Origin: Celeribacter sp. HF31
GTDB lineage: Bacteria > Pseudomonadota > Alphaproteobacteria > Rhodobacterales > Rhodobacteraceae
DNA length: 64,000 nucleotides
Reading direction: 5' to 3'
NCBI RefSeq assembly: GCF_011806455.1
Contig: NZ_JAATOT010000002.1
Location: 488,493 to 552,492, forward strand
Part shown: positions 46,552 to 55,088 of the stretch, piece after piece
Layout of the letters: every line of letters begins with the position of its first letter
Position numbering within the stretch: the stretch's first letter is position 1
Position numbers and translations under genes: made by a program
Notes under the pieces: model-generated
What the model was told of the DNA's origin: nothing
Database searches by the model: none
The model's input: the letters and a program-made list of their open reading frames with translations, nothing else

Positions 46552-46686
46552 TCGCAAAATTGCGGAATCCTAGCGAACACCCTGCGCGGTTGAATCACGC
46601 TCATGATCTTGTTGCGCAGAGACCCGGTTGAAAGCCCCTCCCCCTGCGCGTAATGTCGCAGGGATTTTGCGATTTGGGAGGACAAA

Positions 46687-47964
46687 ATGTCCGAGAAAAA
46701 ACAAGGCTTTGACACGATCCAGGTGCATGCGGGCACGGAACCCGACCCGGCGACCGGCGCGCGTCAGGTGCCGATTTACCAGACCACGGCCTATGTCTTC
46801 AAAGACGCCGCGCACGCCGCGCGGTTGTTTAACCTCGAAGAGGTCGGCTACATCTATTCGCGCCTGACGAACCCGACCGTGGCCGCTTTGCAAAATCGCA
46901 TGGCAGCCCTCGAAGGCGGCGCTGGCGCGGTCTGTTGTTCCTCCGGTCATGCCGCCCAGATCATGGCGCTCTTCCCGCTCATGGCGCCGGGCAAGAACAT
47001 TGTCGCCTCGACCCGCCTTTACGGCGGCACGCTGACGCAATTCACCCAGACCTTCAAACGTTTTGGCTGGTCGGCAAAATTCGTGGATTTCGACAATTTC
47101 GACGCCGTCCGCGCCGCGATTGACGAGAACACCCAGGCGATCTTCTGCGAAAGTCTTGCCAACCCGACGGGCGCGATCATGGACCTCGACGCGCTTGGTG
47201 AGATTGCCAACAAGGCGGGCATTCCTCTGATCATCGACAACACCTCGGCGACGCCGTATCTGTGTAACCCGATCAACCATGGTGCCACCTTGGTCGTGCA
47301 TTCCACGACGAAATATCTGACCGGCAATGGCACCGTCACCGGCGGCTGCATCGTCGACAGCGGCACCTTTGATTGGTCCGCTTCTGGCAAATTCCCGTCG
47401 CTTTCCGAACCCGAACCCGCCTATCATGGCCTTGATTTCCATGAAACTTTCGGCCCTCTTGCCTTTACCTTCCACGGCATCGCCGTGGGTCTGCGCGATC
47501 TCGGCATGACGCTGAATCCGCAGGCGGCGCATTACACATTGATGGGGATCGAAACCCTGTCTCTGCGCATGCAAAAACATGTTCAAAACGCGCGCGAGAT
47601 CGCGAATTGGCTCGAAGGCGATGATCGGATCGAGGCCGTGACCTACGGCGGTCTGCCCTCGTCCAGCTATTATGATCGCATGACCCGTATCTGTCCGCGC
47701 GGCGCAGGTGCGCTGTTCACTGTCGCGCTCAAGGGCGGCTATGACGCCTGTGTCGACACCGTCGCCAAGCTCAAACTGTTTTCGCATGTGGCAAACCTTG
47801 GCGACACCCGCTCTCTGGTCATCCATCCGGCCTCAACGACACACAGCCAGTTGACGCCGGAAGAACAGGTCAAGGCCGGCGCAGGTCCGAACATCCTGCG
47901 CCTGTCGATCGGGATCGAGGATGCCAACGACCTGATCGGTGATCTGGATCAAGCGTTGAGCTGA
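46687..47964 (+). CDS. metY: O-acetylhomoserine aminocarboxypropyltransferase (sulfhydrylase)
   Basis: This 425-residue PLP enzyme makes homocysteine from O-acetylhomoserine and sulfide in methionine synthesis. The PLP lysine lies in H-S-T-T-K-Y-L-T-G-N-G, and the Cys/Met-metabolism signature D-N-T-S-A-T-P-Y precedes it. Length and T-I-Q-V-H-A-G-T-E-P start match MetY. The ATG follows GGGAGG. The 120-bp leader holds two GC hairpins but no riboswitch I can confirm. Confidence 0.95.
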   Translation: MSEKKQGFDTIQVHAGTEPDPATGARQVPIYQTTAYVFKDAAHAARLFNLEEVGYIYSRLTNPTVAALQNRMAALEGGAGAVCCSSGHAAQIMALFPLMAPGKNIVASTRLYGGTLTQFTQTFKRFGWSAKFVDFDNFDAVRAAIDENTQAIFCESLANPTGAIMDLDALGEIANKAGIPLIIDNTSATPYLCNPINHGATLVVHSTTKYLTGNGTVTGGCIVDSGTFDWSASGKFPSLSEPEPAYHGLDFHETFGPLAFTFHGIAVGLRDLGMTLNPQAAHYTLMGIETLSLRMQKHVQNAREIANWLEGDDRIEAVTYGGLPSSSYYDRMTRICPRGAGALFTVALKGGYDACVDTVAKLKLFSHVANLGDTRSLVIHPASTTHSQLTPEEQVKAGAGPNILRLSIGIEDANDLIGDLDQALS

Positions 47965-47986
47965 GGCGCCATAGCGACAAAAACGC

Positions 47987-48015
47987 AAAACCCGCCGAGA
48001 TTTCGGCGGGTTTTT
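47987..48015 (+). terminator. metY terminator
   Basis: AAAACCCGCCGA and TCGGCGGGTTTTT form a strong stem with a short loop, 23 bp after the metY stop. Confidence 0.9.
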
Positions 48016-48196
48016 CTATGCTCTTCTTATAAAAAGAGCACAAAGTTCACATTGCGAACAACAAAAAAGCCCGACCGCTCCTCCCAGTGTAGCAATCCAG
48101 CGCATTAACCTTAATCTGATTAACCTGAATGCCGCGTTGAAAAGACATCATGCCCCTGCGGGAAACGGGTCAGTACGCAGCGGCAAGCTTGCACCC

Positions 48197-48736
48197 TCAC
48201 TGTCCCGCTTTCGCGATCTCAGGTTTGATGTATTTTTCCATGATCTCGACCGTGATCGGGCCCGCAAACCGGTAGGCGATATGGCCTTCGGCATCGAGGA
48301 TATAGGTCTCCGGCACGCCGTAGACACCCCATTCCAAAGCGGTCCGCCCCGGCTCATCCTGCGCAACGGCCCCATAGGGATTTCCAAGTTCGTCCAGGAA
48401 TTTCAATGCGTTGCTGGCTTCGTCTTTATAGTTGATGCCATAGATGGTGATGCCTTCTTCAGCCAAGGTCTCCAACTGCGGATGCTCGGCACGACAGGGT
48501 GCACACCACGAGGCCCAGTAGTTGACAAGCTTCACGCCGCCATTGCGCAGCATGTCGTCTGAGAGCGGCGCAAGATCGTCCAAAGGCGTCACAGAGGCAA
48601 TCGACGGCGCCTCGCGCCCGATCTGAGAGCTTGGCAATTGCTGCGCATCCTCGCGTCCCATGCCGAAGATGAAAAGCCCGGCGAGCCCGGCAAACACCAA
48701 AGGCGGCAGAGCAATCATCGGATTGAATTTAGCCAT
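48197..48736 (-). CDS. ccmG: Thiol:disulfide interchange protein CcmG/DsbE
   Basis: This 179-residue periplasmic thioredoxin is anchored by an N-terminal helix (A-L-P-P-L-V-F-A-G-L-A-G-L-F-I). The active site is W-C-A-P-C, preceded by L-V-N-Y-W-A-S. The G-V-x-G-V-P-E-T motif with cis-Pro is typical of CcmG. It keeps apocytochrome c cysteines reduced. The start overlaps the ccmD stop by 8 bp. Confidence 0.95.
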   Translation of the reverse strand: MAKFNPMIALPPLVFAGLAGLFIFGMGREDAQQLPSSQIGREAPSIASVTPLDDLAPLSDDMLRNGGVKLVNYWASWCAPCRAEHPQLETLAEEGITIYGINYKDEASNALKFLDELGNPYGAVAQDEPGRTALEWGVYGVPETYILDAEGHIAYRFAGPITVEIMEKYIKPEIAKAGQ

Positions 48737-48881
48737 GATGTTTGCGCTCCTCAGCCGCTTTCAAAAGACGTTTCACCTTGGACGAACGGATCAGAGACCC
48801 CGCAATCAACCCGGCCAAAAGCAAAAGCGTCGCCCCATAGGCCATCAAGACATCGCCCGCGTATTTCCCGAGATCAGGCAT
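48729..48881 (-). CDS. ccmD: Heme exporter protein CcmD
   Basis: This 50-residue protein has a single membrane helix (V-L-M-A-Y-G-A-T-L-L-L-L-A-G-L-I-A) followed by a basic tail (R-S-S-K-V-K-R-L-L-K), the standard CcmD form. It overlaps ccmC upstream and ccmG downstream by 8 bp each. It helps release heme-loaded CcmE from the CcmABC complex. Confidence 0.9.
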   Translation of the reverse strand: MPDLGKYAGDVLMAYGATLLLLAGLIAGSLIRSSKVKRLLKAAEERKHHG

Positions 48882-49623
48882 CTTTCACCCTTTCGCGCAT
48901 CTCAAGCGCGTGCAACCGGCGCGCGCGAATTTCCGTCCGGGTGCGCAGGAGCACCAGCGAGACAAACAGCAAAATGAACCCCGCAATCGCCACCAAAGCG
49001 GGATACCAATAGACGTCGGCGACGTTTTCCTCGGCATCGAGAGACAGGGAGGCCCCTTGGTGAAGCCCTTGATTCCAAAAGAGAACCGCATAGCGCGAGA
49101 GGAGCGCAAAGACCGAACCGACAAGGCAGAGCACAGAGGTCAGATCGGCCGCCGTATCCGGGTTATCAATCGCCTCCCAAAGCGCCATATAGCCAATGTA
49201 GAACAGCAAAAGGATCAGGAACGAGGTCAGCCGCGGGTCCCATTCCCAATAGGTCCCCCACATCGGCTTGCCCCAGACGGCGCCGGTAATGAGCGCAATC
49301 AGCGTCATCGTCATGCCAATCGCGGCAGCGGATTTCGCGGCCAGGGCCGAGACATGGTGCCGCCGCACGATCCAGACGAGAGAGGCCACCAGCATCATCG
49401 CCCAGATGTTGATCGCCATCATCGCGGAGGGCACGTGGATGTAAAAAATCTTGACCGTCGCGCCTTGGCGATAGTCATCGGGGGTGAAGAAAAAGCCCCA
49501 AACGAGCCCACCTACGAAAATCACAGCCGCCAGCACCGAGATCACGGGCAAGGCCCGGTCGGTCCAGCGCATGAATTTGCGCGGATTTGCCCATTCCCAG
49601 AAGGCATTCCAGTTGATGGCCAT
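48874..49623 (-). CDS. ccmC: Heme transporter CcmC
   Basis: This 249-residue protein has six membrane segments and the heme-handling WWD-type motif G-T-Y-W-E-W-D-P-R-L-T-S, flanked by conserved His in Y-I-H-V-P-S-A. It loads heme onto CcmE in system I cytochrome c maturation. ATG 49623 was chosen over the longer frame. It is preceded by ccmB and overlaps ccmD. Confidence 0.95.
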   Translation of the reverse strand: MAINWNAFWEWANPRKFMRWTDRALPVISVLAAVIFVGGLVWGFFFTPDDYRQGATVKIFYIHVPSAMMAINIWAMMLVASLVWIVRRHHVSALAAKSAAAIGMTMTLIALITGAVWGKPMWGTYWEWDPRLTSFLILLLFYIGYMALWEAIDNPDTAADLTSVLCLVGSVFALLSRYAVLFWNQGLHQGASLSLDAEENVADVYWYPALVAIAGFILLFVSLVLLRTRTEIRARRLHALEMRERVKDA

Positions 49624-49693
49624 TCTCGCTCTCTCCCCAATACCCACGCCAAAATTTTGTGCCAGACTATGCGCAAGCCCGATTGATCTCAAC

Positions 49694-50350
49694 TCACCTT
49701 AAAGCGACCCGGATGGCCGCCGCTGCGGCAAAGGGCAGTAAGGCGATGGCGCCCAAAGTGATCCCCGCTTGCATCGCCAAAGGTGTGGCGACCAGAAAGC
49801 CGCCTGCCCCACGCCGCACGACTTCCGCGCCGAATATCAGCGTCGGGATATAAAGCGGCAGGACCAGAAGGCTCATCAGCAACCCACCACGTTTCAACCC
49901 CACTGTCAGCGCCGCCCCGAAAGAGCCGATGAAGGACAGCGCAGGCGTGCCGATCAGCAGCGTCACGATCAGCCAGCGATAGGCCGCGCTGTCGAGATGC
50001 AAAAGGAACCCAAGCGCAGGCGCCGCGATCACCAGAGGCAGGCCGGTGGTGATCCAATGCGCTAGGGCCTTCATCGCGACGACACCCTCCAGAGGGATCG
50101 GCGCCGTGGCCAAAAGATCGAGCGAGCCGTCCTCGAAATCCAGCGCGAAAATCCGATCCAAAGACAAGAGACAGGCCAGCAAAGCGCCGACCCAAAGGAT
50201 GCCCGGCGCAATTGCGCTCAGCATCTCGCCATTGGGGCCCACGCCAAAGGGCACCAGCGTCACAAGGATCAGGAAAAACCCGAGGCCCAGCCCGAAACCG
50301 CCGCCCGAGCGGAACGCCAGAGTGATGTCGCGCCACAACAGCCGGATCAT
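49694..50350 (-). CDS. ccmB: Heme exporter permease CcmB
   Basis: This 218-residue integral membrane subunit of the CcmABCD transporter has about six hydrophobic segments. The [11 protein letters not shown] region is typical of CcmB. The start overlaps the ccmA stop by 4 bp. Confidence 0.95.
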   Translation of the reverse strand: MIRLLWRDITLAFRSGGGFGLGLGFFLILVTLVPFGVGPNGEMLSAIAPGILWVGALLACLLSLDRIFALDFEDGSLDLLATAPIPLEGVVAMKALAHWITTGLPLVIAAPALGFLLHLDSAAYRWLIVTLLIGTPALSFIGSFGAALTVGLKRGGLLMSLLVLPLYIPTLIFGAEVVRRGAGGFLVATPLAMQAGITLGAIALLPFAAAAAIRVALR

Positions 50351-50967
50351 AGGAAGGCCTCGTCAAAATCGTCGCGGACCACATCCATGCGGGCTTTGAA
50401 CGGCGTCACATCGAAGACGGTTTCCTCAAAACCCAAATCGATATGGGTCGCGATCACCGCCGCGCCGCCTGCCGCGACATGGGCTTTGACCGCAGAGGCA
50501 AAGAGCGCCACAGAGGCCGCGTCCAAAGACACCGTCGGCTCGTCCAACACCCAGATCGGGCGCCCGGTCACCATGAGCCGCGCCAAGCCCAAGCGCCGCT
50601 TTTGCCCCGCTGAAAGATTGCCCGCCGGACGGTCGCGCAGAGCATCGAGATTGAAATGCAGGATCGCAGGCTCAATGTCATGACCGCCGTAGACCCCGGC
50701 CCAAAAGCCAAGGTTCTCCGCCACACTCAAGGTCGCTTTTAACCCATCCGCATGGGCGGCATAGGCGACGCTCTCAGGCTCAGAGATGACCTCACCCGCG
50801 TAAGGCGGCTGCAACCCGGCCAGCGTGCGCAAGAGGGTGGTCTTGCCCGAGCCATTCGGCCCACGCAGCACCAACACCTCGCCCGCAGAGACGGCAAAGC
50901 TCAGCCCTTCGAGCACCGGCATCCCGCCTCGTGAGACGGTCAGATCTTTTACGGAAATCAAACTCAT
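50347..50967 (-). CDS. ccmA: Heme exporter ATP-binding protein CcmA
   Basis: This 206-residue ABC ATPase has Walker [10 protein letters not shown], signature N-L-S-A-G-Q-K-R-R and Walker [12 protein letters not shown]. Its ATP hydrolysis drives release of holo-CcmE from CcmC. It is the first ccm gene and lies 44 bp after the Mth938-like gene. ccmE, ccmF and ccmH are not in the window. Confidence 0.95.
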   Translation of the reverse strand: MSLISVKDLTVSRGGMPVLEGLSFAVSAGEVLVLRGPNGSGKTTLLRTLAGLQPPYAGEVISEPESVAYAAHADGLKATLSVAENLGFWAGVYGGHDIEPAILHFNLDALRDRPAGNLSAGQKRRLGLARLMVTGRPIWVLDEPTVSLDAASVALFASAVKAHVAAGGAAVIATHIDLGFEETVFDVTPFKARMDVVRDDFDEAFL

Positions 50968-51011
50968 GCGGCCCTGTTTACAGCGATTCTAAGATTTTCA
51001 TCTGATACGGA

Positions 51012-51365
51012 TCAAACGGTCAGCAGTGCCACCGCAACACGCCGACCTTCCGAGGCCAGCACATTATAGGTGCGCGCCGCGGTGGGAGTCGCCATCGGCT
51101 CCAAGCCGATCTCGGCCGCGTCCAGCGCCTCGCGGAAACTTTGCGGCAGATGCGTCATCTCCGGCCCCGTGCCGATCACGATGAAATCGATCCGCCCGCG
51201 CAGCTCAATCAGAGAGGCCGTGTCGGCATAGCCGCCCCAAGGCACCACCGCGTTGCCACAGACCAGCATCGCGCCCTGATAAACCTTGCCGTCAATGCGA
51301 AACATGTTCGGGCCATAACCATCGACCGGCACGGCATCCTCGAACGGCATTTCATTGAATTGCAT
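51012..51365 (-). CDS. Mth938-like domain protein
   Basis: This 117-residue protein has the DUF498/Mth938 pattern: V-D-G-Y-G-P-N-M-F-R-I-D-G, D-F-I-V-I-G-T-G-P-E-M and P-T-A-A-R-T-Y-N-V-L. ATG 51365 follows a near-perfect AAAGGAGG. Homologues often sit beside secDF, as here. Function is not established. Confidence 0.88.
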   Translation of the reverse strand: MQFNEMPFEDAVPVDGYGPNMFRIDGKVYQGAMLVCGNAVVPWGGYADTASLIELRGRIDFIVIGTGPEMTHLPQSFREALDAAEIGLEPMATPTAARTYNVLASEGRRVAVALLTV

Positions 51366-51445
51366 GGCACCCTCCTTTGGCGAAAAGGCCCGCGACACGC
51401 GCGAGCCCCTTCATTGCAGTCAAAATACTCAAATGCCCGCGCGCG

Positions 51446-54073
51446 TCAAACCGCGCTGCCGTCGGCCTGGATGCCTTTGGCGGGCTCTTTCTTGTCCCAA
51501 TCCCGCTTGACGCCCAGCCACAACAGGATGTTGGAGGCGACAAAGACCGACGACCAGGTGCCGACCACAACGCCCAGGGTCATCGCGAAGACAAAGCCCC
51601 GGATCACATCGCCGCCCAGCACCAACAATGCGATCAAGGCGATCAACGTGGTGCCGGAGGTCATCACCGTCCGCGACAGGGTCTCGTTGATCGACATGTT
51701 CAACACGCCAGCGAGGTCCATTTTCTTGTAGCGGCGCAGGTTCTCACGCACCCGGTCGAACACGACCACGGTGTCGTTGAGCGAATAGCCGACAATGGTC
51801 AGCAAAGCCGCGATGATCGTCAGGTCGAATTGGATGCCGAAGAGCGCAAACACCCCGATGGTGATCGCCACGTCATGCACCAGCGCCACCACGGCGCCCA
51901 CCGCGAATTGCCATTCGAACCGCAGCCAGATGTAGAACAACACGGCGGCGATGGCGGCGGCCACGGCCTCGACGGCGGTCCAGATCAGCTCGCCTGAGAC
52001 CTTCGGTCCGACGGATTCGACGGAAGGGAAAGTGATCGAGGGATCGACGGTCTGAAGCGCCTCTTCGACCTTTTGGATGGTCTCCGGCGTGATCGCTTCG
52101 ACATCGTCCTGGGCCTGAATACGGACCATGGCGACGTGTTGGTTTTCATCGAAATTCGGATCGAAGACCTCGGTGATCGAAATATCGCCAAGCCCCAAAT
52201 CGGCCATGGCCGAACGGTAGTCAGCCACATCGACGGCGCTTTCGGATTGCGTCCGAATGGTTGTGCCGCCTTTGAAATCAATGCCGAAATTAAGACCGAT
52301 GGACAGAAACGCCGCCACGGCCATGGCCACCAGAACGGCGGAGAATCCGAAGGTCACTTTGGCGCGTTTGAAGAAATCCACCGCCGTTTCAGCCGGCACA
52401 AGATGCACGCCCTTGAGCGTCCAGCCCTTGCGGTTCTTGCGACCGTACCAGGCGACAACCATGGCGCGGGTCACGAAAATCGCGGTGAAGACAGAGGTCA
52501 CAAGCCCGAAGACAAGCGTCACGGCAAAGCCTTTGACTGGACCCGAGCCCATGACAAAGAGGATCGCAGCGGTGATGAAGGTGGTGATGTTGGCGTCGAT
52601 GATGGCCGACAGCGCCTTTTCATAGCCAAGCTCGATGGCGCGGCCCGTCGATTTCGAGTTCTTCAACTCTTCGCGGATGCGCTCGAAAATCAGCACGTTG
52701 GCATCGACCGCCATCCCGACCGTGAGCACGATCCCGGCGATCCCCGGCAAGGTCAGCGTCGCCCCGATGGAGGACAACAGCCCGAACAGAAGCCCGACGT
52801 TGATCACGAGCGCGATATTGGCGAACATGCCGAAGAGACCGTAGGCCAGCCCCATGAAGATCAGCACGGCGGCAAAGGCCACCATAGTGGCGATCCGGCC
52901 CGCTTCGATACTGTCGGCGCCCAACTCAGGCCCGATGGTCCGTTCTTCCAGGAAATTGATCTTGGCTGGCAGTGCCCCTGCACGCAGAAGCACCGACAAT
53001 TCGGTCGATTCCTCAACCGTAAAAGAGCCGGTGATCTGGCCGGAGCCGCCCCGGATCGCGTCCTGAATGCGCGGCGCGGAGATCACTTCGTTGTCCAAGA
53101 CGATGGCAAACAACGCACCGACATTGGCGGCGGTATAATCGCCGAATTTGCGCGCGCCGGTCGGGTTGAACCGGAAGGTCACCGAAGGCCGCCCGTTCTG
53201 GTCAAAGGCCGGTTGGCTGTCAGTCAGCTCATCGCCCGAGACCACGGCGGTTTGTTCGAGGATATAATAGACGCCCGGCTCGTTGATCGAAGGCGCGATG
53301 AAGTTGCGTGCGCCGGGGGCTTCGTCCGGGTTCGTGGTGCGGCCCACGACCGGGTTAAAGGTCAGCTTGGCGGTGGTGCCGATCAGCGATTTCAACTCGG
53401 CGGCGGAGCCGATGCCCGGCACCTGGATGAGAACCCGATCCTCGCCCTGGCGCTGGATCGTCGGTTCGCGGGTGCCGACCTCGTCGACCCGGCGACGAAT
53501 GATTTCAAGAGTTTGTTGCATGGTGCGGTCATCGGTGGCGGCTTTTTCGGCCTCCGAGAGCTGCACCGTGAGAATGTCGCCCGTGGCGGACACAGCGATG
53601 TCGCGTTCCCCTGCGGCGGTCAGCGAGACCACCGGCGTGCCCAGAGCGCGGACGGTGGCAAGCGCCGTTTCCATACCGGAGGATTCGGAAATCCGCACGC
53701 GAAGTTGGCCAGCGGGGGCGTCGAGACGGCGGATCGTGCCGACCACATCGCGTTCGTCACGCAGCGCGTCACGCACCTCCGGCCAATAGGCATCCATCCG
53801 CGCGGCATAGACCTCTTCGACCTCGACCTCGCCCAAAAGATGCGCCCCACCGCGCAAATCGAGGCCCAGGTTCACCAGATTTGAGGGCAGGAAAGACGGC
53901 CAGGCGTCTCGGGCTGCGGCGCGTTCGGGCGTCTCTCCGGCTTTCTCGATGGCGACGATCGCATCGTTGTGGCTTTCGACCCGCGGGTAGAAGGCGTTGG
54001 GGAGCGCAGCCAGAAGGCCAAGGGCCACAAGGCCCCAAATCACGATCCGTTTCCAGAGTGGCATTTGCAACAT
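51446..54073 (-). CDS. secDF: Fused protein translocase SecDF
   Basis: This 875-residue inner-membrane protein uses the proton gradient to help pull proteins through SecYEG. The SecD half has a first helix, a large periplasmic P1 domain and D-L-R-G-G motif (residues ~70), then the V-G-M-A-V-D-A-N-V-L-I-F-E-R motif. The SecF half starts near residue 560 with a second first-helix, F-G-I-D-F-K-G-G and D-T-V-V-V-F-D-R-V-R-E-N. Many alphaproteobacteria keep secD and secF as two genes. It follows yajC. Confidence 0.95.
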   Translation of the reverse strand: MLQMPLWKRIVIWGLVALGLLAALPNAFYPRVESHNDAIVAIEKAGETPERAAARDAWPSFLPSNLVNLGLDLRGGAHLLGEVEVEEVYAARMDAYWPEVRDALRDERDVVGTIRRLDAPAGQLRVRISESSGMETALATVRALGTPVVSLTAAGERDIAVSATGDILTVQLSEAEKAATDDRTMQQTLEIIRRRVDEVGTREPTIQRQGEDRVLIQVPGIGSAAELKSLIGTTAKLTFNPVVGRTTNPDEAPGARNFIAPSINEPGVYYILEQTAVVSGDELTDSQPAFDQNGRPSVTFRFNPTGARKFGDYTAANVGALFAIVLDNEVISAPRIQDAIRGGSGQITGSFTVEESTELSVLLRAGALPAKINFLEERTIGPELGADSIEAGRIATMVAFAAVLIFMGLAYGLFGMFANIALVINVGLLFGLLSSIGATLTLPGIAGIVLTVGMAVDANVLIFERIREELKNSKSTGRAIELGYEKALSAIIDANITTFITAAILFVMGSGPVKGFAVTLVFGLVTSVFTAIFVTRAMVVAWYGRKNRKGWTLKGVHLVPAETAVDFFKRAKVTFGFSAVLVAMAVAAFLSIGLNFGIDFKGGTTIRTQSESAVDVADYRSAMADLGLGDISITEVFDPNFDENQHVAMVRIQAQDDVEAITPETIQKVEEALQTVDPSITFPSVESVGPKVSGELIWTAVEAVAAAIAAVLFYIWLRFEWQFAVGAVVALVHDVAITIGVFALFGIQFDLTIIAALLTIVGYSLNDTVVVFDRVRENLRRYKKMDLAGVLNMSINETLSRTVMTSGTTLIALIALLVLGGDVIRGFVFAMTLGVVVGTWSSVFVASNILLWLGVKRDWDKKEPAKGIQADGSAV

Positions 54074-54103
54074 GGGAAGGTCCTGAGACGTCTTTGAATG
54101 GGA

Positions 54104-54127
54104 AAGGCCCGCTGATGCGCGGGCCTT
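54104..54127. terminator. Hairpin between yajC and secDF
   Basis: AAGGCCCGC and GCGGGCCTT form a 9-bp stem with a six-base loop. On the minus strand it is followed by only TTTCCC, so it is more likely an attenuator or stability element than a full stop. Confidence 0.5.
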
Positions 54128-54149
54128 GGAAGTGTTTTAAAACCGGGGC

Positions 54150-54479
54150 TTAGGCGCCAGCGGCCGGTTCGGTTTTCGACACCACATTGGCGAGCGTCGC
54201 CTTCTGGACCTTGACCTTGACGCCATCGGCGATCTCGACCTCGACGAAACCGTCTTCGCGCACTTTGACGACCTTGCCCATGATGCCGCCAGCGGTCACG
54301 ACCTCGTCACCGCGACGCACGGCTTCGATCATCGCCTTGTGCTGCTTCATCTTCTTTTGCTGCGGACGGATCATGAGGAAATACATGATCGCGAAGATCA
54401 GGATCAGCGGCGCGAATTGCATGATCGGGTTGGCGGCGGCGCCACCTGCGGCCTGCGCATAAGCGGGGGTCACGAACAT
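54150..54479 (-). CDS. yajC: Preprotein translocase subunit YajC
   Basis: This 109-residue protein has an Ala-rich start, one membrane helix and then M-I-R-P-Q-Q-K-K-M-K, followed by G-D-E-V-V-T-A-G-G-I-M-G-K-V, the YajC hallmark. ATG 54479 has AAAGGA upstream. It leads the secDF-ccm run. Confidence 0.95.
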   Translation of the reverse strand: MFVTPAYAQAAGGAAANPIMQFAPLILIFAIMYFLMIRPQQKKMKQHKAMIEAVRRGDEVVTAGGIMGKVVKVREDGFVEVEIADGVKVKVQKATLANVVSKTEPAAGA

Positions 54480-54600
54480 CTGTTGGTCCTTTATGTCTCT
54501 TTGGGAGGGCTTTTCGCCCATGTAAGTCGCCGCGCACCCTATAGCGGGGTTTTCCCCTTGTCCAGCAAGGGGCGCAGGGTTTCACGACCCTGTTAGCGGA

Positions 54601-54999
54601 TTACAAAAACCGCCCGCCGCGCTGGATCACTTCGATCTTGTAGCCGTCCGGGTCGGTGATGAAAAAGAACTTCGCCACACGGGTGCCCGCAGGCGCGAAA
54701 TCGACGATCTTGCCGGGAGTGAGCCCGGCCTTGTCCATCCGCGCGTGCTCGGCTTCCAAGTCCTCGACCGACACCGCAAAATGCCCGTAGCCATTGCCGA
54801 GATCGTAAGGCTCTGAGGTGCCTTTGTTGACGGTCAACTCCAACTCGAACTCGGAAAGCGGGTTCGACATGTAGATCAGCGCGAAGTCCGGGAAGTCGAG
54901 TTTCTCCGCGATGGTCAGCCCAAACGCCGCCTCATAAAACGCAACAGACCGCGCCTCATCGAGGACACGGATACAGGAGTGAATGGCTTTGGCTGGCAT
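54601..54999 (-). CDS. gloA: Lactoylglutathione lyase (glyoxalase I family)
   Basis: This 132-residue VOC-fold enzyme has typical S-C-I-R-V-L-D..S-V-A-F-Y, F-E-L-E-L-T-V-N, G-Y-G-H-F-A-V-S-V and D-P-D-G-Y-K-I-E-V-I. It would detoxify methylglyoxal with glutathione and a metal; His, Glu, His and Glu ligands are in place. ATG 54999 has AAAGGA upstream. Confidence 0.88.
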   Translation of the reverse strand: MPAKAIHSCIRVLDEARSVAFYEAAFGLTIAEKLDFPDFALIYMSNPLSEFELELTVNKGTSEPYDLGNGYGHFAVSVEDLEAEHARMDKAGLTPGKIVDFAPAGTRVAKFFFITDPDGYKIEVIQRGGRFL

Positions 55000-55088
55000 G
55001 GTGGATCCTTTGGGCTTGGCGGTGTGGGCTTGGCGGAACGCGGGGTTGTGGGGGATATAGGGATAGATTTGACGAATGGAATTGCGAG

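Noticed and set aside
46558..46686. SAM-type riboswitch before metY
   Set aside because: A CTGCGC/GCGCAG stem and a second hairpin exist, but I could not match the conserved GCTAAA-type core of SAM-II or the SAM/SAH consensus. A covariance-model search would decide.
52073..53884. 603-residue antisense ORF over secDF
   Set aside because: Shadow of a certain gene, with strongly biased Arg/Gly/His composition.
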